Shown piece after piece: positions 23,452-33,028 of a stretch of 64,000 nucleotides of DNA. The notes under the pieces are model-generated. The model was given only the letters and a program-made list of their open reading frames with translations. It had not been told where the DNA came from and searched no databases. Position 1 is the first letter of the stretch; each line of letters opens with the position of its first letter. Source of the DNA: Sinomonas albida. Lineage in GTDB: Bacteria; Actinomycetota; Actinomycetes; Actinomycetales; Micrococcaceae. A program made the translations under genes and the position numbers. The DNA is taken from assembly GCF_004919045.1 (NCBI RefSeq), contig NZ_SWDW01000007.1, positions 62,001 to 126,000 on the forward strand, read 5' to 3'.

Positions 23452-25446
23452 TTAGCGGCTGCCACCGAAACGGCGAGCACCGCCGCCGGAGGAACCGCCG
23501 CGGGATCCGCCGAAGCTGCCACGGCCGCCGCGGCCGCCGAAGTCGCCGTCGCGACCCCCACGCTCACGGTCCCCGCGACCGCCACGGCCGCCGCCGAAGC
23601 CACCGTCGCGCGGTCCACGGTCGCGATCACGACCGCCTTCGTAGCCGCCACGGCCGCCGCGCCCGCCCCAGTCGCCGTCGCCGTCGCGCGAGGGACGGCG
23701 GCCGGAGTCGAGCTCGAGCTTGATGAGCTCGCCGCCGATACGGGTCTTCGAGAGGGCCTTCCACTGGTCGCTGGAGAGGTCCGAGGGGAGCTCGACGAGG
23801 GAGAAGTCCGAACGGATGTCGATGCCGCCGATCTCGCTCGAGTGGAAGCCACCCTCGTTGGCGAGTGCGCCCACGATCGAGCCCGGCTGGACCCGCTGGC
23901 GGCGGCCCACCGCGATCCGGTACGTCGCGCTGCCCTCGGACGGACCGCGCTGGCCGCGGCCGCCCTGGCCCCGCCCACCCTCGCGGGCGCCGTCGCGCGC
24001 TCCGCGCTTGGCGAACTCGGGGGCAGCCGGGAGCTCCTGGACGAAGAACGGGGCGTCGCCCTGGACCATCACCGCGAGCGCGGCGGCGATCTCCGCAGCC
24101 GGGATGTTGTGCTCGGTCTCGTAGGACGCGATGAGGTCGCGGAACAGCGAGACGTCCTCGGACTCGAGGGTCTCCGTGATCTGGTCCGCGAACTTGCTCA
24201 TGCGCAGCGAGTTGACCGTCTCCGCCGTGGGGAGCGACATCTGCTCGACAGCCTGGTGGGTGGCCTTCTCGATCGCGCGAAGGAGGTACTTCTCCCGCGG
24301 GGTCATGAAGAGGATCGCGTCGCCCTTACGGCCCGCTCGGCCGGTGCGGCCGATCCGGTGGACGTAGCTCTCCGTGTCGTGCGGGATGTCGTAGTTGACC
24401 ACGTGGCTGATGCGCTCGACGTCGAGGCCGCGGGCCGCGACGTCGGTGGCGACGAGGATGTCGATCTTGCCTTCGCGGAGCGCCTCGACGGTGCGCTCGC
24501 GCTGGGCCTGGGCGATGTCGCCGTTGATCGCGGCGGCCTGGAAGCCGCGCGCCTTGAGCTTGTCGGCGAGGTCCTCGGTGGCCATCTTCGTCCGGACGAA
24601 CGCGATGACGCCGTCGAAGTCCTCGACCTCGAGGATGCGCGTGAGCGCGTCCAGCTTGTGCGAGCCCATGACCTGCAGGAAGCGCTGGCGGATGTTGGTG
24701 CCGGTCGTGGTCTTGGACTTGACCGTGACCTCTTCCGGGTTGTTGAGGTACTGCTTCGACATCCGGCGGATCTGCGACGGCATGGTCGCGGAGAACAGGG
24801 CAACCTGGCGGCCGTCCGGCGTCTCCTGGAAGATCTTCTCGACGTCGTCCGCGAAGCCCATGCGGAGCATCTCGTCCGCCTCGTCGAGCACGAGGTACTG
24901 GAGCTCGGAGAGGTCCAGCGAGCCCTTCTCGAGGTGGTCGATGACGCGGCCGGGCGTGCCGACCACGACCTGGGCACCGCGGCGGAGGCCAGCGAGCTGC
25001 GGCCCGTAGGCCGAACCGCCGTAGACCGGGAGGACCGTGAAGTCGTCGAGGTGCTTCGCGTAGGAAGTGAATGCCTCGGCCACCTGGAGCGCGAGCTCGC
25101 GGGTCGGTGCGAGCACCAGCGCCTGCGTGGCCCGGGACGGACCGTTCAGGTCGTGGAGTTCCGCGAGGCGCGAGAGAGCCGGGACGGCGAACGCCGCGGT
25201 CTTGCCCGTGCCCGTCTGGGCGAGGCCCACGACGTCGCGGCCCTCGAGGAGCAGCGGGATCGTGGCGGCCTGGATGGGCGACGGCTTCTCGTAGCCGACA
25301 TCCTTCAGGGCGGCCAGCACGCGTCCGTCGATGCCGAGATCGGTGAACAGGACGCCGCGCTCCTCGCCATCCTGGGATGCGTTGGCGGCGGCCGTGTCGA
25401 CGTCCGCCTCGGGGGCGGAGTTGAAGGTTTCGAGGGTTTCAGACAT
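23452..25446 (-). CDS. deaD: DEAD-box RNA helicase (DeaD/CsdA-like)
   Basis: The 664-residue ATP-dependent RNA helicase probably remodels structured RNA in ribosome assembly or mRNA decay. All motifs are present: Q-motif YEKPSPIQAATIPLL, walker A AQTGTGKT, PTRELALQ, the DEAD box, SAT, ARGLD and HRIGRTGRAGR. A DbpA-type RNA-binding domain follows (YRIAVGRRQRVQPGSIVGAL), then a tail of about 110 residues rich in Arg and Gly (GGRGGR, RGGSSGGGARRFGGSR). RGG tails bind RNA and are often involved in condensate formation. An upstream non-coding region of over 500 bp could hold a regulated leader, as for cold-shock helicases; this is inference. Confidence 0.96.
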   Translation of the reverse strand: MSETLETFNSAPEADVDTAAANASQDGEERGVLFTDLGIDGRVLAALKDVGYEKPSPIQAATIPLLLEGRDVVGLAQTGTGKTAAFAVPALSRLAELHDLNGPSRATQALVLAPTRELALQVAEAFTSYAKHLDDFTVLPVYGGSAYGPQLAGLRRGAQVVVGTPGRVIDHLEKGSLDLSELQYLVLDEADEMLRMGFADDVEKIFQETPDGRQVALFSATMPSQIRRMSKQYLNNPEEVTVKSKTTTGTNIRQRFLQVMGSHKLDALTRILEVEDFDGVIAFVRTKMATEDLADKLKARGFQAAAINGDIAQAQRERTVEALREGKIDILVATDVAARGLDVERISHVVNYDIPHDTESYVHRIGRTGRAGRKGDAILFMTPREKYLLRAIEKATHQAVEQMSLPTAETVNSLRMSKFADQITETLESEDVSLFRDLIASYETEHNIPAAEIAAALAVMVQGDAPFFVQELPAAPEFAKRGARDGAREGGRGQGGRGQRGPSEGSATYRIAVGRRQRVQPGSIVGALANEGGFHSSEIGGIDIRSDFSLVELPSDLSSDQWKALSKTRIGGELIKLELDSGRRPSRDGDGDWGGRGGRGGYEGGRDRDRGPRDGGFGGGRGGRGDRERGGRDGDFGGRGGRGSFGGSRGGSSGGGARRFGGSR

Positions 25447-25979
25447 AGGGGTGTCCTCGGGGTTGGGGAGCCTCGGGCGGCTCGTCGGTCAAATACCGAA
25501 GCCCGGCGCTATCTCAATCCCAGGCAGGACTTCTCGCTGCAATCGGCGCCACACGCGCACTGTCAGCGTTTACTTCAGCCGGACTCCCCTATGAAACTGC
25601 CCGCCTAGCGGGCCCCAACACGCTCTACTCCTGCCTCAACAATTGGGCAAGAAAAGGGAATACCGGCGCAGTGGGGGATACAACTATCGTACAGGACGGA
25701 CGACGGCGACCGCGCGCCGTCGTCCGTCAGCGTCCCGTGAGCTTGGGCACACCTAGCTTTTCCCGGCCTTCCCCAAAGGCCTCGATCGCCCTGCACGCGG
25801 GCTACACGGATGTGTTATCGCCTTCGGCCCGGCCGGTGGGACCCGCCGTGGCGTGTCAGACCCACGGTGCCCAATGCCCACCAGGCTCCAGTGGCACCCT
25901 CGTAGTGACGCGACACGCCAATCATCAAGACGCTGCGGGGCAGATGGAACCTTTCGGGTCCGGGAGCCCATAAGGGGGT
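25447..25979. other. 533-bp non-coding region between helicase and sigma-factor genes
   Basis: I find no convincing gene in this divergent intergenic region. Reading frames here are short and lack ribosome-binding sites. It holds a 6-bp hairpin at 25599-25613 (GCCCGC/GCGGGC), the long hairpin at 25695-25728, and A+T-richer patches around 25560-25600 and 25625-25690 that could be promoters for the helicase leader and the sigma gene. An undetected small RNA is possible. Confidence 0.6.
25695..25728. terminator. Perfect 14-bp hairpin in the helicase/sigma intergenic region
   Basis: GACGGACGACGGCG (25695-25708) and CGCCGTCGTCCGTC (25715-25728) pair perfectly around a 6-nt loop. Both arms contain the recurring 11-mer CGGACGACGGC. 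No gene ends here, so it may be a regulatory or structural element rather than a terminator. Confidence 0.6.
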
Positions 25980-26558
25980 ATGGAACTGGTCGATTCGCCC
26001 GTTTTGGACCAGGCGCTGTGGGACCGGTGCGTGACTGGAGACAGAGATGCATTCTCTGAGATCTTCAGGCGTCACCGCGACCTCGTCTACAACTACTGCT
26101 TCCGACGGACCGCATCGTGGGATGCCGCTGAGGACCTGACATCCACGGTGTTCCTTGAGGTCTGGCGGACCCGGAAGGCCCTGATCCTTGAGGGCGGGTC
26201 CGCTGCGCCATGGCTGATTGGCACAGCCTCGAACCTCGTGCGAAGCAGACTCCGTTCGGCGGCCCGACGGTCCGAAACCGAGCGGCGTGGGGCTACCGAC
26301 GAACGCCTGGACGATCTGGCCGACGGAATTGCCGATCGCGTGGACGCCGAACGACGCATGGCCGCGGTTCTTGAGGCAGTGCGGGATCTGTCGCAGGCCG
26401 AGCAGGAGGTCGTAGCGGCGTGTGTGTTTGCCGAGATGGATTACGCATCGGCGGCCGCCGCCCTCGGAGTGGCCGTCGGCACCGTGCGGTCGAGACTGTC
26501 TCGCGCCCGTGCGCACCTACGGGGCTCCAGCAGGATCGGAAAGATCGAGGAGGTATAG
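25980..26558 (+). CDS. ECF-type RNA polymerase sigma factor
   Basis: The 192-residue protein has only sigma regions 2 and 4, the mark of extracytoplasmic-function sigma factors. Region 2 runs from about residue 22 to 70 (FSEIFRRHRDLVYNYCFRRT, DAAEDLTSTVFLEVW), and region 4 from about 135 to 185 (LSQAEQEVVAACVFAEMDY, LGVAVGTVRSRLSRARAHL). It would direct transcription in response to an envelope or surface signal. The ATG is preceded by AAGGGGGT. The gene 3 bp downstream encodes a membrane-anchored protein with an extracytoplasmic domain, likely its anti-sigma factor. A GGAAC at 25946-25950 could be part of a self-recognised promoter but has no clear -10 partner. Confidence 0.92.
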   Translation: MELVDSPVLDQALWDRCVTGDRDAFSEIFRRHRDLVYNYCFRRTASWDAAEDLTSTVFLEVWRTRKALILEGGSAAPWLIGTASNLVRSRLRSAARRSETERRGATDERLDDLADGIADRVDAERRMAAVLEAVRDLSQAEQEVVAACVFAEMDYASAAAALGVAVGTVRSRLSRARAHLRGSSRIGKIEEV

Positions 26559-26561
26559 GCA

Positions 26562-27809
26562 ATGGACATGCTTGACCAGATTCCCCCGGCTCGAACGATG
26601 CCGAAGGATGTCCAGGCTCGTGTGTGGGAGCGGATCGAAGAGGGCATGCGCGATCTACCGGCTCCACCCGCCCGGTCGCCCAGGCGACGGTCTATGTTCT
26701 GGCGCACAGCGGGTCCCATCGCTGTCGCGGCGGCCGCAGCCGCCGGCCTCCTGGTCTTGCAGCCTTGGACCAGCCCCGCGCCGATGGCCCCCGCCGCACC
26801 GGCGACCTCATCGACTGGGCCACAAGCGACAACACCCGGGGATCTCGAGATGCCCCTAAGGCTTGCCGGATCGGTCACACCGCTTGATGCTTCGTCGTTG
26901 TGGTCGGATGTGAAGTTCCCGGTCGCGCCGAGCAAGGGGCGCTCGATCGCCCAGGAGGGGCCGGTGATCGTCGAGGCCGGGCTCAAGGACGGGTCCCTGG
27001 TCGTGGCGAACAGCTCCGACTCGGGTGCGACGTGGACGACGAACCAAGTGCAACTGCCGTACCAGACTCCGTCCGTCGACGTCGCCCTTTCCGGGGACGG
27101 CAAGCACTGGATCGTCGGCCCACCCCACGAAGGCAGCATGGGTGCGGCCTCGACGTACACGAAGGCGTACGTTGCCACCGCTGGCGGTGCGCTGCAGGCG
27201 ATCACGATGCCTGGCCCGGCAGGGCATGCGGCGTGGGCAGGGTCTACGCTGCTCGTCAGTGGAGGAGCGAACGGAAGCCATCTTTGGGCCAGCACCGACA
27301 ACGGGCAGTCCTTCGCCGATGCCAGCGCCAAGGTTCTCGGGTCCACCCCGCCCAATGCGAACTCGGATGCCCCCACAATCGGGGCTCTCCTCCAGTTGGC
27401 CGACGGCGTCGCGGTGGTCGAGATGACCAAGAACGGCAACGGCAGCACCGCAGCCGTACACACCACCCACGACGGCACCCTCTTCACCAAAACCGGCTCC
27501 GCAAACCTCACAGAGCCACCTGCAGCGCTGGACGGCCTCACAAGCACCTACGGCTCCGATGCCGTCATTATGGCAAGCACCCGGCGCCTCATCAGAGTGG
27601 CATCAAGCGGTGAAGCCCAGACCATAACGATGCAGGGGCTGCCCGAGTGGCTCACCTCGGTCGTGGTCCAATTCCGCAACACGACCAATGGCATCGCCAA
27701 CGTCACAGCCAGCAGCTGCACGGCCGACAAGGCCGGGTGCACAGATCAGAGAAGCACCTACACCACATCCGACGGCGGCCAAACCTGGGCCCAGTCATCG
27801 TCACATTGA
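26562..27809 (+). CDS. Membrane-anchored protein with BNR/Asp-box repeats, putative anti-sigma factor
   Basis: The 415-residue protein has a cytosolic N-terminus of about 47 residues (QIPPARTMPKDVQARVWERI), one transmembrane helix near residues 48-67 and a 345-residue outer part. That part shows Asp-box-like repeats SSDSGATWT (151-159), STDNGQSFA (244-252) and TSDGGQTWA (402-410), typical of beta-propeller proteins such as sialidases. Two Cys (386, 393) could form a disulfide. No zinc-binding HxxxCxxC motif is seen in the N-terminus, so a classical ZAS fold is not evident. Position 3 bp after the sigma gene argues for anti-sigma or co-sensor function. Catalytic residues of sialidases are not apparent. 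Confidence 0.85.
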   Translation: MDMLDQIPPARTMPKDVQARVWERIEEGMRDLPAPPARSPRRRSMFWRTAGPIAVAAAAAAGLLVLQPWTSPAPMAPAAPATSSTGPQATTPGDLEMPLRLAGSVTPLDASSLWSDVKFPVAPSKGRSIAQEGPVIVEAGLKDGSLVVANSSDSGATWTTNQVQLPYQTPSVDVALSGDGKHWIVGPPHEGSMGAASTYTKAYVATAGGALQAITMPGPAGHAAWAGSTLLVSGGANGSHLWASTDNGQSFADASAKVLGSTPPNANSDAPTIGALLQLADGVAVVEMTKNGNGSTAAVHTTHDGTLFTKTGSANLTEPPAALDGLTSTYGSDAVIMASTRRLIRVASSGEAQTITMQGLPEWLTSVVVQFRNTTNGIANVTASSCTADKAGCTDQRSTYTTSDGGQTWAQSSSH

Positions 27810-27987
27810 CGTTCGCCGGTGGCGATCTCCCAAGGCCGCCACCGCCCACCTCAGATGCCTGGAACCCCAACCATCCTCACCCGACCCCAGGGTGGTGTCG
27901 AGCCCCATCGTCCTTCAACAGCACCACAGTGGTCGGGTGTCCGGTCCGGCCCCGGTGGCGTCATCGCTTAGCCGAGGTCCCCGGTTG

Positions 27988-28371
27988 CTACCTGCCCGTC
28001 CGGAGGAGAGGAGGACGCCCCTTGCCCCTTAACTGGAAGACGATCGAGTACGCACCCAACCCGCTCCAGAATCCCCCGACAACCATCAGCATCAGCGCGA
28101 TCGGGACAAAAGCGGTCAAGGTGGCGAGGTAGGCGAACAGAAAGAAGACCAGCAGCATCGCGAACAGCGGGAACATCCGCGGGAGCAGCACAGTGCACGC
28201 ACCGGCAACGAACGCTACCGCCGCCACCCAGCCCTCGCGAACCAGGACGGAGGAGAGGTCGGCCCCTTGGGCGAACGCCGCGAGCGACCCGAAGACGACC
28301 AATCCGCCAATGGCATAACCGATCGCCGCAGCCATCCCCTTCCGCGCTGTGCTTTGCTTCTTCGTCACCAT
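27988..28371 (-). CDS. Small polytopic membrane protein, unknown
   Basis: I do not recognise this 127-residue protein. It has a short basic N-terminus (VTKKQSTARKG), followed by three or four hydrophobic helices (for example AAIGYAIGGLVVFGSLAAFA and FPLFAMLLVFFLFAYLATLTAFVPIALMLMVVGG, abbreviated), and a basic C-terminus. The start at 28371 lies 10 nt after GGAGGAG; an in-frame ATG at 28389 is possible. It is convergent with the BNR-protein gene across a 178-bp gap in which I see no gene. Confidence 0.65.
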   Translation of the reverse strand: MVTKKQSTARKGMAAAIGYAIGGLVVFGSLAAFAQGADLSSVLVREGWVAAVAFVAGACTVLLPRMFPLFAMLLVFFLFAYLATLTAFVPIALMLMVVGGFWSGLGAYSIVFQLRGKGRPPLLRTGR

Positions 28372-28501
28372 TCCTCGATTCTCCTCCATGCTGCCGGCCT
28401 CGCTTTCGTGAACCGCCACGAGGGAGCGAATCACAGGTCAGCGGCAGGATCGGCACTCTCGGGAGGAGCGTCGCCGTCGGCCAGCTGGTCTGGGCACGCT
28501 G

Positions 28502-29149
28502 CTAGGCGCGGCCCAGCGCGCGCTCGATGTACGGACGAACCTCTGCGGCGAGCCGAACGGTGCCCTCGGCCTCCGCGTCAAGGAGCGCCGCCGCGCGCTC
28601 AGGCGTGGGATCGGCCATCCACTCCCCCACCCGCACGCCGTGGTCCGGGACATGCTCGACCGCGAAGGCCTCGCCGGTCTCCAGGTCGCCGGGCGTGATG
28701 ACCCGGAGATAGGCGCCAGAAAGGCCCGAGGCCATGAAGCGCTTGACCCAGCCGTCCTCGCCCATGCGCCGCGCGAACGTCCCGCACGGGATGCGGGGCA
28801 TCGTGACCTCGAGAAGCGTTCCGCCGGGGAATCTCCACCGTTCCCCGATGACCGCGCGGCTCGCCGTGAGCCCCTCCACTCGAAGGTTCTCGCCGAAGAG
28901 GCCCGGCGGGATCTCGCGTCCGAGCTCGTGCGCCCACAGCGCCGCGTCGTCCTCGGAGTAGGCATAGACGGCCTTGTTCTCGCCACCGTGGTTCGCACGG
29001 TCGGCCTGAACGTCCCCGTAGAGGCCCAGCCGGCGCACTCGGACCGGCCCCTCGACGGGCCGCTTGTCGATGGCCGTGACGCCCACGGTCCCGGAATCTG
29101 GCAGGAGCTGCTGGACGCGGCAGATAGCGACGACGCGGGCGGTCTTCAT
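28502..29149 (-). CDS. MOSC-domain protein (YiiM-like)
   Basis: MOSC domains handle molybdenum-cofactor sulfur or reduce N-hydroxylated compounds. The 215-residue product has the YiiM-type order: RRLGLYGDVQADRANHGGENKAVYAY, abbreviated here by its key G-D-x-Q-A-D-R-x-x-H-G-G-x-x-K-A-V-Y pattern, then PPGLFGENLRVEGL, and the conserved cysteine in MPRIPCGTFARRM near residue 121. E. coli YiiM detoxifies 6-N-hydroxylaminopurine with molybdenum cofactor, so a similar role is plausible. The gene is monocistronic, and TAGGCT lies 8 nt before the ATG. Confidence 0.92.
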   Translation of the reverse strand: MKTARVVAICRVQQLLPDSGTVGVTAIDKRPVEGPVRVRRLGLYGDVQADRANHGGENKAVYAYSEDDAALWAHELGREIPPGLFGENLRVEGLTASRAVIGERWRFPGGTLLEVTMPRIPCGTFARRMGEDGWVKRFMASGLSGAYLRVITPGDLETGEAFAVEHVPDHGVRVGEWMADPTPERAAALLDAEAEGTVRLAAEVRPYIERALGRA

Positions 29150-29197
29150 GACCTCAAAGCCTAGTCGAGACAGGGGCCCGCGGAGCCTCCCCGCCCC

Positions 29198-29868
29198 CTA
29201 CGGATCGAACCGATAGCCGATCCCGGCCTCCGTCTTGAGGTGCCGGGGCTCCGACGGATCGCGCTCGAGCTTGCGCCGGAGCTGGGCCATGTAGACGCGG
29301 AGGTATTGCGTCTCCTTCGCGTACGCGGGGCCCCAGACCTGAGTCAGCAGCTCCCGCTGCGTCACGAGCGTCCCGGGCTGGCGCACCAGAAGGGCGAGGA
29401 TGTTCCACTCCGTGGGCGTGAGCCGCACGTCCGCCCCGTCCCGGACCACGCGGCGCGCGGCGAGGTCCACACTGAAGTCCGCGGTCTGCACGCGGGGAGC
29501 CTCGGGCCGGACCGTGCCGCGGCGGACCGCTGCCCGGAGGCGGGCCAGGAGTTCCTCGAGGCCGAACGGCTTCGTCACGTAGTCGTCGGCACCCGCGTCG
29601 AGGGCCTCGATCTTGTCCTCGGCCGCGTGCCGGGCGGAGAGGACAATGATCGGCACCGAGGTCCACTCGCGGAGGCGGCGGATCACCTCGACGCCGTCCA
29701 TGCCCGGCAGGCCGAGATCGAGCACGACGACGTCGAGTGGCGCCCTCGCAGCCGCCTCGAGGGCGGATTCGCCGGACGGCGCAGTGATCGCCTCGTAGCC
29801 GTGCACGCGAAGGTTGATCTGGAGGGCGCGCGCGATCTGCGCCTCGTCCTCGACCACGAGCACGCGCG

Positions 29869-29872
<4 letters not shown>
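29198..29872 (-). CDS. kdpE: KdpE-like response regulator
   Basis: The 224-residue OmpR/PhoB-type regulator has a receiver domain with the acidic pocket (VVEDE), the phospho-acceptor Asp52 in VVVLDLGLPGMDG, Thr/Ser switch in IIVLSARH and Lys in YVTKPF. The winged helix ends EAGIGYRFDP. Similarity to KdpE (potassium-transporter regulator) is strong in both domains. Its ATG overlaps the stop of the sensor kinase gene by 4 bp. No kdpFABC genes are in the window, so the target operon would be elsewhere or the pair has another role. Confidence 0.9.
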
Positions 29873-31509
<1,637 letters not shown>

Positions 31510-31627
31510 GTGCCCATGCTGTCACACCGCACCGACCGGAACCGTTTGACGTCATAGTTACCGACGAGTTGGCTCTCACCCTACGCAGCGGTGCTCTGGG
31601 TGCACCGCACCTTGGGAAGGAAGTGCA

Positions 31628-32041
31628 ATGGCCGGACGATCACTCGAAGGCCTCTGCGCGGCGCTCGAGCTGGCCCTCGGATCGGGCGACGCCGACGCGC
31701 TCTGCTCGCTGTACCTGCCGACGGCGGTGATCGCGCTCGGCGTCGGCGATGCCCGCCTCGAGTCGACTCCCGAGGCCGCGGCGGTCGATCGGGTGCGTCT
31801 CGGCCTGCCGATCGAGCTCTCCGTGCGCCGCCTGGACTCGGCCGACGACGTGCACGGCGAGGTGGTCGTGGACTGGTCCCTCTCCGGCCTGACGACGGAC
31901 GGCACGGAACTCGATCTTGCGGGGGAAGCCGTGCTCGAGTGCACGCTCCTCGGCGGGGACTGGTACGTCGCCGCCGAGGAGGTCCGCTGCTACGAGCGAG
32001 CGCGGCTGCGTGGGCATTCCCAGGCGGCCGGCGGGCGTTGA
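31628..32041 (+). CDS. SnoaL/NTF2-like protein
   Basis: A 137-residue acidic protein whose outline fits the NTF2-like cone fold. It begins with an N-terminal helix pair LEGLCAALELALGSGDADALCSLYLPTAVIALG and continues with beta-strands such as ELSVRRLDSADDVHGEVVVDWSLSG and GDWYVAAEEVRCYERA. Proteins of this shape act as small-molecule isomerases, hydrolases or binding domains, but no catalytic residues can be assigned. GGAAGGAA precedes the ATG. It is divergent from the histidine kinase and convergent with the cytochrome gene. Confidence 0.6.
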   Translation: MAGRSLEGLCAALELALGSGDADALCSLYLPTAVIALGVGDARLESTPEAAAVDRVRLGLPIELSVRRLDSADDVHGEVVVDWSLSGLTTDGTELDLAGEAVLECTLLGGDWYVAAEEVRCYERARLRGHSQAAGGR

Positions 32042-32051
32042 CCCGCCGGCG

Positions 32052-32990
32052 TCAGTTGCGGGTCACCGTGCCCATGAGCGAGGCGATGGGCCGCAGGAAC
32101 AGCGGACGCGCGAGGAACCAGGCCGCGACGATGACCACGATGGCGGCCGCGAAGAACCCGAAGCCGAGCCAGCTCTCGCCGTCGTTCGAGGCGAACATGT
32201 GGTTGAGGTTGCGCAGCGCGCCCGTGGAGAGCACGAGCGTGACGTGCACCACGACGAACGCGACGAAGTAGATCGCGATCGGGAAGTGCAGCGCCCGGGC
32301 AGCCTCGATCGGGTAGGCCTTGTTGAGCCGCGGGGCCTTCGCGGGCCACGCGCCGGATGTGCGGAGGCCCGTGAGGATCATGAGCGGGGCCGCGATGAAG
32401 ACGGTCACGAAGTACGTGAGCAGCTGGAGCGCGTTGTAGTTGACCCAGCCGTTCTCGAGCGGCCAGTCGAGCGAGGCGTACTGGATGAGGACCGAGACGG
32501 CGTGCGGGAACACGTCCCAGCTCGTCGGGACGATGCGCTTCCACTCCCCCGTCGAGAACAGCAGGATCCCGTAGATCAGCCCGTTGAGCACCCACAGCGC
32601 GTCGAGCGTGAGGTGGAGCCACAGGTTGAGGCTGATCTTCTTGGGCTGGCCCTTCGTCTTGATGAGGCCCTTGTTGTTGCGCTTCCAGTAGCCCTCCGGC
32701 CGCGTCGTTAAGCGGACCTGCAGGCCCGACCGCACGATGAGCACGACGAAGAACATGTTGAAGAAGTGCTGCCAGTTGAGCCACGCCGGAATCCCGACGG
32801 GCGCGTCCGCGGGGAGGGTCGCGTGACCGGGGTACGTCGCGATGAAGTGCGAGACGGCCTCGGTGCTGCGCAGCCACCTGGCCAGCAGGACGAGCAGCCC
32901 GAGCACGATGATCGCCCCGACGGCGATCGCTGCAGGCTTGAACCACGGTGCCTTGGTCCAGGCAGGGGCGGTCGACGGCGACGTCGGCAT
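32052..32990 (-). CDS. Cytochrome b561-like membrane protein
   Basis: The 312-residue protein has five or six membrane helices and histidines placed like the haem ligands of formate dehydrogenase gamma/Ni-Fe hydrogenase cytochrome b proteins: WQHFFNMFFVVLIVRSGLQ, LWLHLTLDALWVLNGLIYG and ALHFPIAIYFVAFVVVHVTLVL. It would carry electrons between a periplasmic partner and quinone. No molybdopterin oxidoreductase gene is adjacent, so the partner is unknown; a sulfite- or methionine-sulfoxide-type enzyme elsewhere is possible. It lies 38 bp downstream of metB on the same strand. Confidence 0.85.
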   Translation of the reverse strand: MPTSPSTAPAWTKAPWFKPAAIAVGAIIVLGLLVLLARWLRSTEAVSHFIATYPGHATLPADAPVGIPAWLNWQHFFNMFFVVLIVRSGLQVRLTTRPEGYWKRNNKGLIKTKGQPKKISLNLWLHLTLDALWVLNGLIYGILLFSTGEWKRIVPTSWDVFPHAVSVLIQYASLDWPLENGWVNYNALQLLTYFVTVFIAAPLMILTGLRTSGAWPAKAPRLNKAYPIEAARALHFPIAIYFVAFVVVHVTLVLSTGALRNLNHMFASNDGESWLGFGFFAAAIVVIVAAWFLARPLFLRPIASLMGTVTRN

Positions 32991-33028
32991 CGGTTCGGGG
33001 TCCTCTCGGTCAGGCAGGATTCAAGTAC

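Noticed and set aside
23842-25608. 588-codon plus-strand open frame opposite the helicase gene
   Set aside because: Composition is typical of an antisense frame and it has no recognisable motif; the minus strand encodes a full DEAD-box helicase.
25946-25950. GGAAC as an ECF sigma -35 element
   Set aside because: No matching -10 element at the usual spacing could be found, so an autoregulatory promoter is not claimed as a feature.
25671-25973. 100-codon plus-strand frame before the sigma gene
   Set aside because: No ribosome-binding site, no motif, composition like non-coding DNA, and it crosses a perfect hairpin.
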